From Onchocerca volvulus (lineage: Eukaryota; Nematoda; Chromadorea; Rhabditida; Onchocercidae): a DNA stretch of 64,000 bases. A program made the translations under genes and the position numbers. Location: positions 18,374,581-18,438,580 of the forward strand of contig HG738137.1 of the NCBI GenBank assembly GCA_000499405.2, in the 5' to 3' direction. The notes below the pieces were generated by a model. The model was not told the DNA's origin. It was given only the letters and a program-made list of their open reading frames with translations, and did no database searches. Below, in pieces: positions 26,801-39,409 of this stretch; the stretch's first letter is position 1; every line of letters starts with the position of its first letter.

Positions 26801-29800
26801 TATCGATAAATTTCGTTTCGGAACAGGAAGCTTTTTCAGTACTAGACAATTCAAAGGCATCCATATCTTATGACACAAATCTTGACTTCTCCATGGATGA
26901 GAGTAACAATACTGGAAATGAAACTATAGATCAGGTAATGAGAGTTATAAAGTTATAAACCCACTTCGCACTTGCTTTCTTTGGTTTTATCATTTTTAAG
27001 TTACATTCTCGTTCATTTCAGAATCACAGAATTCATTCATGTCATACTTTTGCTTTATCCAAAAATTTTTCTACTTTATAAATTTAAATTTACTCTGCCA
27101 GCAATCTTTATCTCACTACTTATTTTGCTTGCATGCATAACCCGATTTTATTAAGGCAAACATTATGATTTTAAATTCTAGATTTTAAGACAAAGCTTTG
27201 ACATTGCTTCGATTTTGTCTAACAAATGGACTAGTCAAAATTAAAAATTGAAGTTTAGATGTGATTTGAAGTTAGATCATAAACTAATCTTCTTTTTCTT
27301 TATAGAACTTTAAACGGTCGCCGTTGAAAAATGCGCAATCTTTAGTTCCGAAGTGCAAACTGCTGAAAAAGGATGATAAGGATGAAAATACGGAAGAATA
27401 TGTAGTTATTGACATATCTAATTCTAAAAAGAAAATGTTGTTAACTGATCATCAGAAAGAAAAACTAATGGAAAAAAGGTTAGAACAAGACTGTATTTGC
27501 TTACTACAAATTGAAGAAAAATTAACTTTTGAATATTTGTTTGTTGCAGTGATAGCTTGCTATGTCTTGCTGAGGAAAGTCAATCAATCGATTTGGCAGC
27601 ACGCATTCCACCGGGATATACTGATAGTTCTTCGCAGGAGAAGTTTGTTTGCCCTAAATATATGTAATTTTCAAAGAAAAATGGAATGTGGGAAAAATAA
27701 TGGGGTAAATAGCTTACTATATGTTTATATTGCGGAAACTGAAAATGAATTAAATGAAAATAAGTTAAGGAAGTGACCTGATAGCATTTTCAAGTTTGAA
27801 TTCATTAGTTCTACTCAAAATGGTTTATATTAATGAGGTGTAAATTCACAAATGAGAAAATATCAAATTTTAGCTCATCAGCAATGAAAGTCTCAGAAAA
27901 TGCATCACTGATAAAGAAATGCGATTCTGAACATAATTGTATAGCTACTTCAAGCATCGATGTTCGGTCAAAAAATCAAAATTTTCGGACGGGAAATACT
28001 AATGAAAATAGCAATCATACAGATGATGTAGTTGATGAGAACAATGTTAACAAAACCACAATGGAGGATTCTGTAATTTCAAAGGTTCGCCTTACAATTT
28101 TCTTCATGATCTGATATAAAAAAGATTATGCAGGTCTGTAGCTTAATTTGGATATTCATTTTGATTCATAAATACTTCGAAATTTAGCGATTTTTTCTTA
28201 ATTTCTGTAATTCAGAGTTTTACTTATTTTTATGGACTCTTTCTAGGACGTGCAAGATATTCAAGCTATAAAATTTAACGAACTATGCAGAAACGATTCT
28301 TCTGGTCGGTATTTTTGCAAAAATCACTTGAATTTTTCTTTTATTCAGTATCTTATCTCTTCTTCGACACTTCAACTGTCAAGGATCTAAAGAAGTTCGA
28401 TACTATGAAAGTTATATTCATGATTCTCTATAAACTCTTATTTGATAGAAATAATCCAGATTAAGATATTGCGCCTCATTTCATTTTTCAGTGTCTATAT
28501 TTTTGGTTGCTGAAAAATCCTATTCGTATCCCCGGTAACAATAAGACAATCAATAGAGAAACCATTATTTTGAAAGAGGAAAATAAAAATTCTTTTTAAA
28601 AAAAAGAAAAGCGTTTTGTTGCTGTTGCTCTAGAACTTTCACAATTTTAAAAATGCGCTTAAGCATTTCAGATCTTCAAAGTCAAATTAATACCAGAAAA
28701 GAGGACAGTAATGAATTAGCAGTCATTTTGTTAGATGAACATATGAGAGACGGGCAACAAAAAGTTTTGGAAAAGCCGACACTTTCGATAAGATGTGAAA
28801 CTTCAGTAATTTTTTGTGGTATTTTACCCCCTGTGGTATTTATTTTTTATTCGTAGAAATTAGAGGCTTCTGTTTTTGCTTTGTAGGAAATTTCAACTTT
28901 TATAAAAATTTCTCACTATTTGAAGATGTCACCACTTTTCATCTCATTACGAACCATTATGAATTTAAGCCTTGATTATAAAAGAATTGTTTAAGCACTA
29001 ATATTTTAGGGATTCAAAATTTGAATCCGTATTCAAAAATTCAAGGCTAACAGAAGAAAAACTTTTTTAATCCACAGGAAATCACAGAATTACATTTGGA
29101 AAATCTAAGTCCGAAAGAGAATGCAGATGAACCAATGAGAACACCAAATAGTATCTTGAAAAATTGTGGAAGAAGAGCAACTTGTCCGGCGATCAAATTC
29201 TTTTCAGCTAGTGCAAAAAAAGTAATTTCGGATTTGGACAAGAAATTTAAAACAAATGAAACTAAAAAAGTTTGACAATTAAGGAATTTTTGGCCAGTTT
29301 CATTTTTTTAAATAATTTTGTCTATATATAATGAAATAATCACAAAAAGTGGACATAGCTAGATCAGTTGAGCAGAATAATCTCTTAAATGGTGCTATGA
29401 GTTTCTTTCGAATCGTCATGCATGCTGAACCTTGCATTGATTAGTCTATCAATTTTGTTGATGAGTAAAGAAATATTTTTAAGTGCAAACGTGTTCATTT
29501 CGATGCATCAACTTTAGACGATGATGATATTTATGGTCCTCCACGTAGAAAGATTTTTCGACGATCCAGAAATTCGTTATTTTCTGGATTGCCTGTAATT
29601 TTTGCGTTATTTTTATTTTCAAATTTCGAGCAATGTAATTATATTAATTTCGAAATCTGAATCTTCAAAAAAAAAATTGCATTGCAAAATATTTTTCTTT
29701 AAATTGTACGCAATAAAAAAGGGATATGGTGGTAATAAAATGGGTGACAAAGGTCTATGTTATTTATTTTTATAATGGAGGGAATTAAATAATCGTTCTT

Positions 29801-32217
29801 ATGTCTATTATTTCAAATAACAAATTGACCTGAACTACAAGGATTTAGTTTACAAAAATTCTCTTTGTAATTGCTAGCGAACATTTTTAGCGCTGTAACC
29901 ACTCTGAACCGACTTCACCTTCAAAGCGACCAGCCATATTACCCACAAATAAAAATCCTGCTGATGCAGTTTTTCCGGCACTAATCGGATCGGAAGAACT
30001 AATTCCACCACAGATATACCTCAAATTGGCTCCGACAATGAGGTATGTTTGCCTGTTAATATAATGATTTTTTTTTTCTTTTCAGTTGTAACAATTTTCA
30101 TAAAAAAAAATCTTGACAAAAAATAAGTTAAATCTTTTCGTGATGCGATATATTTCCTGATTTCATTAATTAATTTGAAATATCATCAGTTCTATTGCTT
30201 TGCGATCGTTAATGAAGTCTCGCGGTGTTGCGACTGTTGGTGATCTGGCTTGTATGTCAGAACAGGATATCGAAACATTTCCATTTCGAGATCCGAAACT
30301 GAGTCGTTTTTTGCGAGCACTTGAGGATCATTTCAGGATGGTAATTTTTTTTTTTTTTGTAAAAAAGAGACGACGGAGAAATAGTTAGTCAGCATAATCG
30401 CTGAGACTGCTCGGCTCAAATCAGTATAATTTTGTTAGAGACAAGAAAAAATGAATTCATATACTGATCATAACTTATAAGATTAAGATAAATGCCTTAT
30501 GCTGAAAAGTAATTTTTGTCCTAAATTAGTGTCAGTGTAACCATGATTTTGGAGATTTTTTGTCTTATTTCATGCCTGTATGGAAGGAATTAAAAGTCGT
30601 TTGCTTTTCGGAGAAATTGAAATTCGCTTCGTTACGTATCTTTTAGTGTTGTGCATTTTCACTGTATTTTTCTTTTCAATAAATGTCAGTCTCATTATAG
30701 AAAAATATGATGAGCAAGCAAGATGCAATTGAGTTGGAGAAAATTATGAAACGTCCATCAAACCCGCCAGCTGATTGTTTAAAAGGAGTTCATCTACAAT
30801 CTATTGACAAACAGGAAGCAGATTTCTCGAAGCCAATGCAAGAATTGCACATTATTGGTGTTCCTGAAATGTTAGATAAAGCACTTCCTGGAACTTCCGA
30901 AAATGAAATTAACAAGGCCTCAACTAAACATAGTTATATAAATCCGTTCCAAAATGGTTCCAAACGATTTACACCGTATTCTGTTGAGTATTTGGACAAC
31001 AGCAAAACGATCAGTTATTCATCAGAACAGTCAGATTTGAAAAGCAATCAAATTATGCCGTTCTTTGAAATTAGACAGAGGGCCCAAGGAAATGGTTATT
31101 GTTTTTTACTGTTTATTCTTTAGATTTTATACTATTGAACTTCTCATGTAGATTGAACGAATTTATCTTCTGTTGCAGAATGACATACGCTGCTTCAGTT
31201 ATCTAATTGGCATGATTGATATGACAACACATCCTATAGTATATCAGAAATTTAGCAAACAACTATTAGACTATCATTTTCATTGCCGAATGATGCTATA
31301 TACCTCAAAAATTTAATGTAGTGATGATTCAGTTATTTTCAAAGTAATTTACGGCATGTAAAATGGTTCATATGTATTCATTATAATGATCTGTAATTCG
31401 TTTTTTCAGTTGTTTAATTTTAGATGACAGTCGATCTCAGTTTGATTTCCTCCATCCGTTTGTGAGGTGTCAGAAAGCAATAAATGTTGAAAGTCCAGTA
31501 ATAACGGCTGCATTCAGGAAAAATGATACAGAGAATAGTATAGGCTCTTCATCCTTATCAGAACATGGGAGTGGGGAGGAGGAATTTGCTATGCAGTCAC
31601 CGAAAAAGCTACCAAGTGGGAATATCGAAAATAATGAATTGAAATCAAATAGAAATAATAACATGAAATCAGAAGGAGATGAAGGTGAACATTATGATGC
31701 TGATGATTCTCTCAGAAACGCTTATCATATATTCCTTGAGAATCCGGTTGTCGCAGCAATAGCAGGTATCTTCCTGATAATGTTCTGATATTTTATGATC
31801 TTTTTAATGAATCCGTGTACGATCATATTCTAGTACTAAGACGTGACATTTAATAATCACTAACATTTGACTGTAAACTTGGAAAACTACCAAAATTTAT
31901 TCAAAAATTTTTCTTTTCTGACTTTTATTCATAAGATTATTTTTTTTGTACCAAAATGATGGTATAGTGCCACTTAACATTATTTGGAAACTACTCACGA
32001 AGTGAAGAAACTATTTTTATTAAAATTACATTAGTTGGTGGAACAGTTTGGAAAACTTTTCAATAATTCAAACAAACTTTTATATTATAATGTTTCAGGA
32101 ATTTGCCCATTAAGAAAATTTAGCAGTGAACAGCTGCTTTGTTTTTCTCATGCATGTGCTACCCTCCAAATGGCAGTTCTTAGTTCGTCGAGCAAAATTG
32201 AGAAAAAAAATCTTTGA
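23861..32217 (+). CDS. rif-1: RIF1: replication-timing and telomere-associated factor, 5' end unresolved
   Basis: Nuclear scaffold that recruits protein phosphatase 1 (PP1) to limit origin firing. Exons resolved at the 5' side: 23861-24029, 24239-24349, 24539-24679, 24912 to about 25005, 25572-25760, 26111-26307; these encode helical, HEAT-like sequence such as RIFEAWENVYDAIIEACSQD, matching the Rif1 N-terminal region. A polar, low-complexity middle follows (about 26637-28800). The 3' part is phase-consistent: 29078-29269, 29484-29594, 29891-30042, 30190-30340, 30701-31094, 31424-31765, 32099-32217. It contains SILK (29150-29161) and RVHF (29490-29501), the two PP1-docking motifs. It then has the C-terminal domain: VFPALIGSEE, RGVATVGDL and FPFRDPKLSRF, ending with a helical tail (FSSEQLLCFSHACATLQMAV). 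Possible earlier exons lie at about 22703-22757 and 22851-22899. One N-terminal junction, near 25005-25080, does not keep frame in my reading. Confidence 0.85.
25818..25915. mobile_element. Truncated copy of the dispersed repeat, in a RIF1 intron
   Basis: Starts CTAATCTATATAAATAAAAA and runs through TGTAAATGCT and CTCCACCGATTATTTTCAAA to GACACAACCTT. Read on the other strand, this matches the right half of the copy at 10.0 kb (ATCGGTGAAGAA, then the A/T-rich end). It sits in the intron between RIF1 exons 25572-25760 and 26111-26307. A separate short inverted repeat lies just after it (25924-25937 with 25949-25962). Confidence 0.6.
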
Positions 32218-33108
32218 TATTATTTGGCATGAAGTATTTGAAGTATTGCATGGTACAGACTCCTTTGGGTCACTTCTGAATTATTTATTTCTATATACAC
32301 TTTATATTTAAAAATTTTCTGAAAATATATTGCATTTATGACTTTGAAGATTCTTGTCATTATGACCTGCTTTCATTTAGACATTATGATTTTCGCGGTG
32401 CATTTGCTGATTTTCTATTTTATATTTCTATTTTATAGTAATTTCCATTCTTTCCAGTGCTTGTTCTGTGTTTGTTTTTAATTCATGTGATATTTATTAA
32501 AGAAAATTTTTTTAATTTTCAAGGACAAATTAAACTCATAAAGAATAGTTGTTTTTTACCGCTCAATTCAATAAATTCAGGAAGAGACATAACGGTGAGA
32601 AACGATATTACTGATTGAGACAAGAACTTTATGTTATAATTGATCGAAGTATGTGTTAAAAATTGTCATCTAACCAATAACGGCAATTGTTTTTTGCTTT
32701 TTTGTTTTACTAATACTGTAAGTAATTGTACTTGCTTACAAAGTTTATACCATCAACTTCCACTTACTTTATACTTGAAAAGCATGAGATAAAGTTCATT
32801 GATTAAGGAGATAAACATAAATAGTCTGTTATCATCCCAATATTTTTCGTGATTCGTCTCAGAATGAAGCCAAGTTTAGATGTCTAGCAAAATCTGGACT
32901 GAGACCATCTCATGTGAGAAAATACTTACATGACAGGAAATCCTCAGGAGTTGCGGTTATTGCGCGAATTTTTTTTTGTGAAATCTGGTGTGCGTCATAA
33001 AGAGATTTTTACCGGTCTCAACTGTCAAAAGCCTACTTTTTACTTCTATTAGGAGAAAAGGTTTGCTAGTCCCGTCCAATTCGCGATAAGTCACTATTGT
33101 ACTCCAGG
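32218..33108. other. Intergenic region, RIF1 to DHRS1
   Basis: About 0.9 kb between two genes on the same strand. The gap is longer than the roughly 100 bp usual in nematode operons. It should hold the RIF1 3' UTR and the DHRS1 promoter; no definite element was identified. Confidence 0.5.
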
Positions 33109-36100
33109 ATGTGGTTAGTAAGTCGTTGGTTAGATCGTAAGACTTATGCTTCGCTTCCCAGCTTTGTTCGACAATCTGTAGTTTGGGTAGGTTTCCTTTG
33201 CAATTTTTTAAATGAAATGCAAGAGTGGGTCAAAATTATGCGGAACTATCAGTGGATTCGCAGGGATCATTTAGTTAAGCTGAATATAAATATCCGTTAA
33301 AATCATTCGACTAGTGATTCATCAAATTACCGCTTACGTAATTTTTTTAAGGACAACTTTGAAGATCATAGTCTTCAAGAATGAAATTCGCTGTGTCTTT
33401 TAACTTGCGGAATCCGCACGTATGCGCCATCAGATCAGTGTATCACAGCAAAGGAGTAATGCAGCCGCATAATTGAACAGAATTAAGCAAGTAAAGAGGG
33501 GATGGATTATCTTTTATAAGTTCAAATAAAGTTGCAAATATTGCATTAAATCAACTTAGTTGGTATTATTTCAGGCTTCGCATAAGGCATCGAAAGAAAT
33601 AAAACCACTGAAAGGACAGATAGCTTTGGTAACCGGTGGTGCGCGAGGTGTTGGTAGAGGTATCGCTTTGCAACTTGCTGAAGCTGGTGCTACGACATAT
33701 GTTTCGGGACGGAAACCGAATTTGAGTTCCGGCGTACCTACTTTGAGTGATACTATCAATGGTCAGGCCTTATCTTGTTCTCTCTCAATAAAATTACAGT
33801 TTTTTTTTAATAATCTTATTATTGATCCATATGCAAAAGAGTGTGTGGAGAGAATTTCCGATTTTTTCTCATTTTCAAATGAACATTTCATCATGTAACC
33901 AACGCGTACATTCTTTAACTGATAATATTTATTAGCGGCGATAAGCATTGTCTGAGAAAAGGTGATGCAATTAACAAATTATAACCTTCGTATTACAAAA
34001 AGCCGTTTAGTGAAAGAACCATAACTTGGAAAGTAAATGACACCCTTTTATAAGTAATTTTCTTCTGTTCTTATTGATTTCATTGAAAAAATCAAAATAT
34101 TTTCAGAAATTTCAAGCAAAGGTGGTAAAGCTATTGCAGTTTACTGCGATCATAGTAAGGATGATGAAGTTAAAGAGCTTTTCGAAAGAATTGCGAAGGA
34201 TGAAAACAATAAATTGGATGTGCTGGTCAATAATGCGTTCTCAGGAGGCAAGGTATGTTTTTGTCAGGAATGTTATAAAAAATGTAAAAAATCAGTTGAT
34301 CTTTTAAGGAAAATGAGCTGGCTGGTTGTCACGAAGTTCAGATATTTGTTGATTGGTATTACTTCAATTTGTATTGTTAAACCACCCCATCATCTGTACT
34401 GATTTTGGATGCGAATTCAGTTTTTTCCTCTTTTTTTTTAGTAAGGAACAAATTTGATATCGGACTATATTATTTACTTTTCTTTTACCTCTTTTTTCTT
34501 CTATGAGATTTGTTCATCACTACTTGATGATTGACATTGTTCCAAGTCATACATTTACTTCTGTGTCCAAGATCATAGATTAATTAAGATATTGTTAAAT
34601 TCTTATTAATTTATATCAAAAGTATTTATCTTAATTCGGTTTTTTTTTTTACCACAAAGTGGCTCTTTTTATTTTAGAAATGGTAGATCGAATCATGGTT
34701 AAATAATTTTGAGAAGTGTGAAACTTTTTAGCAATTATTTTAGCATAATTTTTTTCTCTGAACATTTTATTTTGTAGGCAATGGAAAAAAATGTCGGCAA
34801 AAAATTCTTTGAATGTCAGCCATCATTTTGGGATGAAATAAACCTCGTTGGTTTGCGAAATGTTTACGTTTGCTCAGTATTTGCTTCGCGCATGATGGTT
34901 CCACGCCAGAAGGGATTAATTGTAAATATCAGTTCACCGGCTGGCATACGCTACTTTTTCAATGTACCCTATGGAGTGGGTAAAAGTGCTGTAGGTTCTT
35001 TGTTTACAGTGATATTTGATAGCTTCAAAGATATGAATTTCAACAAAATTAAAATGTCTACTAACTCATAATATAGTATTGATGAATAATAGTTAATCTA
35101 ATTTCAATTTGGAAAATCTAGTAATTTCTTATATAACCCGACTTCAAGATGAACCAAATCAAAATTAGGAGGCTTGGATGTTACAGCTGATTTGAATCAT
35201 CAATATTTGAATTGTCAATAATACTGCGAGTCTTAAAATTTTTACTGAGAACTGTAGCGATTTTTCCGAAATTGTGAAAATTTTCTACTTGTTTTATCAT
35301 TATTAGTATCATCGTGTTGAGAACATTGAACACGCAAAAATTTTTTGAAAAATTTAGATAGATAGGATGTCCGCGGATATGGCCGAAGATCTGAAGAATT
35401 ATAAAGTGACGGTGATATCATTATGGCCTGGAACAGTGAAAACTGAACAGACCTATAACTGGTTACAATGTGGAATGCTAAGCCAACTTACAAAAATGCC
35501 TCAGGTATCTTTTTTTATTGGAATATTTTTTCTTTTTATTTGCGACCTAAACATTGAGTTTCTTGCATTTTTAATAGCGCATCTATAGTTGACGCAGAAT
35601 CTTTTTTTTTTTTTTACTTTTTTAGTGTTTTTATGTTTTTAGTCGTATTTCATTTCAATGTTTTATGTCATTATGTTTTGAAAACTAGTTTTTGTCACAG
35701 TTAGGACTGTCACCACTGCAAAACACTGCATGCATTTCAAAAAGCGATAACATATGCTACAATTATGTAAAAATTAAATTACGTAAAAATTATTTTTTTC
35801 AGCTAAGTCAGAAATTAATTAATTAAGTAATTGTAAACTAAATTAGTTAAATAATTGTAGGCTCAGTTAGAACGTATGATAAAAAATGGAGAAACTCCTG
35901 AATTTGTTGGACGAAGTGTAGCGTGCTTGGCTTGTGATAATCGGATGTTTAGGAAAACTGGTTCTATACTTTTAACGGGTGATTTGTGCAACGAATATAT
36001 GTTTCTTGATAATGATGGTTAGTCATTTATCTATTCGCTGTTAGATTTGATTATCTGAAATTTTCTGCGGACATATCCTCTAGAATCCAAATACTTAGAT

Positions 36101-36358
36101 TTTTCTGAAACTTTTTTGCGTTCTTTAGTTGTAATTTTCGAAGAACCGGAGTTTAGTATGTTATATTAAATAATGTCCTCAAATATTTCCACATAATTGT
36201 TTCCTTTCTTTTCAGGAAAAATCCCTTCGAATATGAGGAGTGTAAGTGCTGCATTGGATTTCTTCGGATTTACAGCAGCATCGAAATTAATACCAAGCTT
36301 TTTGAAAATTCCAGCAACGTTTCTTCATTTGTCTTCTAAAAAATTTTATAAGTTATAA
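33109..36358 (+). CDS. DHRS1: Short-chain dehydrogenase/reductase of the DHRS1 type
   Basis: NAD(P)-dependent oxidoreductase of the classical SDR fold; mammalian DHRS1 is membrane/ER associated and reduces steroid and xenobiotic carbonyls. Seven exons keep frame: 33109-33186, 33575-33761, 34107-34252, 34778-34990, 35358-35504, 35861-36017, 36216-36358, giving about 356 residues. Visible motifs are the cofactor loop TGGARGVGRG, LVNNAFSGG, the catalytic Ser in IVNISSPAG, and Tyr/Lys in PYGVGKSA. DHRS1-specific matches follow: FWDEINLVGLRNVYVCSVFA, MMVPRQKGLIV, VISLWPGTVKTE, and the end PSFLKIPATFLHLSSKKF. The extra 26-residue first exon (MWLVSRWLDRKTY...) has no counterpart in the human protein as I know it. 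The ATG lies just after an acceptor-like CTCCAG, so it may be trans-spliced. Substrate cannot be read from sequence. Confidence 0.93.
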
Positions 36359-37997
36359 ATTATATTTGGTTAATAGTTTTGTCTAAAATTTGTCTTTTAA
36401 CTTTTTTCTTTTTTTTTTTTTTTTTTGAAATCAGAGAACTAGGAACATTATTAAATCTTAATAAGCAAAGAGCAAACGAAAAAAAAATTGTTCGAAATTA
36501 ACAATCTCCAAACATAAAGTTTGAAGATGATCAATTCCGTGCAATTCTTTCTTTTTTGAGTCATTAATTTTTTAGTATTATCTTTAAATTATTATTTTAT
36601 TAAAAATTTTTATAGTATTATTAAGCAAAGTGACTCTCACTCTCTCCATCTAAAAACAGTGCAATTTATTGGTTCTTTATTAAAACCGCAGAAAGAATGC
36701 TCTCCGTATATCCTTTATTAAAACATATTATCTCTTGATATGATTATATTCTCTCGAAGTGTAATGAAGCAATACTTAATTTAGTGCAGTCTGTTGCTTT
36801 CTTTTTAATTTGATTTCTAACGAACGAATAAAATAAGCTTAACGGAACACAAGCTATGGAATAAAAAAATGTTATGCTATATTTTCACAAGATATTTGTC
36901 TGTCATTGGCTACTTAATTTTGTGTTGGCAATAATAATGATGCGTTAAGTAAAGCTGCTGTTTTTCACTTGCATTAATATATCATATTCATATAATCACT
37001 GTCTAAAACTTCCGCCGATATAATAGGCTGATGATTATTTTATCGAAAATGGTGATTTGCAAAAAACTCGAAAATAACAGATAGGTAAAGAAATCCTTCT
37101 GAATTATTTTCTTTAGTCAATTCTTTTCTACTTTTCAAGCTCTCGCCCGTTCATATAAAATAGTAAACTATGAAGTGAAGTGGTGGTACCGAATTTTTTT
37201 CCTATGTATTACATTTTTGAGAAGAAAAAATGCTTGGGATTTGTGTTATCATAAAATTATTTTTTTTTGTCACTCTGATCATTTTATCGACAGTAGCATT
37301 TCATGACATGAAAGCTTTTATTTTCAAGATTCATTCATTCTAAATTTGCCTGTTATTTGACGAAATCAAAAGGACAGTGGGAATAAAAGATGAAATATTG
37401 TCATTCTTTTCATATTTTCAGCAGCAGTTCAAGTGAGAAATAAATTTTTCATACTTCCTTTAATATATCAAATATCGGTCATCAAAAGTATCTGAAACGT
37501 GCTTCTAGTTTATAGTTTGCTTTAAAATTATACAATTCATAGTTTTTTTTTTCTTTTTTTTTTCAACAGAATATAAGCACTGATGCCATTTTTTGTGATG
37601 ATACTTTTTTATTTGAGTATGGCGTAAAAACTATGGTTCCTTCCATAACCACAGAATTAGTGTTATCATTTATGGGTTTTATGAATTGAGTTATAAAGCG
37701 AAATGAAAAAGGTTGGATTAAATTTCATTTTTGGCAGTAGCTTTTGATCTTTGTCATCTAAATTTAATATTGATACCAAAGAATTGTTTTATTAGATCTT
37801 CCTTAGTGGTTGAACGATCTTATAGAAAGATTATCTGCAACATGAAATAAGGTAAAATAATCCGTCGAATTTATCTGAACTTCACTTCTATCTAATGCAA
37901 GTAGGCATGCATATAAGCAGTGTAAGTGCAAAAGCAAGTTGATACATAAAAAAGGAGAAATACTGAGATTCAATTTGGGATGAATTTTGGATGAGCC

Positions 37998-38024
<27 letters not shown>
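37998..38024. repeat. 27-base poly(A) run
   Basis: An uninterrupted A run flanked by GAGCC and GAGCTG. No retroposed gene or short interspersed element body was recognised just upstream, so it is listed as a simple homopolymer. Confidence 0.9.
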
Positions 38025-38028
<4 letters not shown>

Positions 38029-39327
38029 TGAAGTGGAATAATGACAAACTATTGCTGTTATCGAAAAATGACTGAATGCAAGTAAAAATAAAAATTAAAT
38101 CACAAAATGCTTATGAATGCATATTTGCATTCTTAAGCATACTAAAGCAAAATTATTTTCATGGAAAGTGTCTCTTTTTCTTGAATGATTGAAATTTCTA
38201 ATCTCAATAAAACTTAAAATTCGCTTAAAAATAAAAAAAGGCAGAGCTAATCTTTTTTTTTCCTCATCTATCAACTAAATTAATAATTTTGCATTTGCAT
38301 GTGCATGACAATGCAATTTTTTTCAATGTTACTTGCATGAACAGCATTATTATTTTCCTTAAACTATTTACCTCCTTTTTTTTTTTTTTTTCTAAATCAT
38401 ATGACTATTTTTTTTTTTAATTATATTTTTTCTAAATTACATGGCTTCTATGTGTTCATCAACTGTTTGATTGAGTGTAAGTAAATTTTTCGTTCAAATT
38501 TGTTTACTACTTTTTTGGGCTATTTCATAAATTCTCTTCTATTTTTCTAGTAATGCCACCAAACATTTATTATAATAATTGAAAAGTGAAGATTCGCAAT
38601 GAAATTGCTTCATTTTGCGTAGAAATAGCAGATTTCATGACACGATCATTACTTTTTTTGTGTTTTGGAAGCACCTGCGCGTGAGTAATTTAGAACGTTT
38701 ATATATGTTTTTTTTTTGGACTTCTTTCATAAACTTATGAAAATTTTGCTATTTCCGTAAATTATACGATTTAAGCGGGCTAGATATTCGCGAAATTATT
38801 CAAATTGTTCAGAAGGTTTTTTTTTTAGGATTTTAAGATGCATTGAGATCAAATAAAAATGCTTTTTTTTTTCTTTTATTATCTTTCGACAGAATTTTCG
38901 GTCTATTATGAAGAAGTTCTGAAAAGAAAAAAAAAAAAAATCAATTTTGGCTTGAGAAAAATCAGTACAGATCGTTCACCACTCGAGATTGTTTTATTTT
39001 CTTTAAAATTTTCCAATAATCTTTCCTTTTTATCACTATCATCTCATTTTGCCTTCCCACTTCGCATTCGTTTTTTCGTGTTTTTCAATTTTAACTGCTG
39101 AAAGGATGTTTGGAAGGGAAATGAAATGAAAAAAAAATGTTCATAAAATCACGGAAATATGAAGTGAAAAGTTAGTCACAAATTTTCTTAACGCCTTTCT
39201 TCGCCATTTGCGCCAAAATTATTTATATTTTCTTTTTTGTATAAATTATTTTTTGTAATAGTGTAATTCGTCGTTTCAATCCTTCTCAGCCTTGCGAAAC
39301 TTTTTCAATTTTTAAATTGAAAAGTTC

Positions 39328-39409
39328 AATCATTTAAAATCTAGGGCTTAAAACTTAATTTAAGGCTATGATCAAGTTCAAAGCCCTAGATTTTAGACGG
39401 TCAATGATT
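39328..39409. repeat. Long inverted repeat able to form a hairpin
   Basis: The arms pair as 7 bp (39328-39334 with 39403-39409), 15 uninterrupted bp (TAAAATCTAGGGCTT at 39335-39349 with 39381-39395) and 5 bp (39352-39356 with 39374-39378), around a 17-base loop. There is a 7-base one-sided bulge (39396-39402) between the outer and central helices. Size is in the range of a microRNA precursor, but the bulge is unusual and there is no expression evidence. A fragment of an inverted-repeat element is equally possible. Confidence 0.55.

Noticed and set aside
31178..31315. Open segment after TGTTGCAG starting NDIRCFSYLIGMIDM, as a RIF1 exon
   Set aside because: It needs phase 0, but the previous exon ends in phase 1 at 31094. 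Joining 31094 to 31424 keeps frame and continues into the RIF1 tail, so this segment is placed in an intron.
37900..38024. Poly(A) run as the tail of a retroposed gene
   Set aside because: The upstream 300 bases show no gene-like or short-element body and no target-site duplication that I could see.
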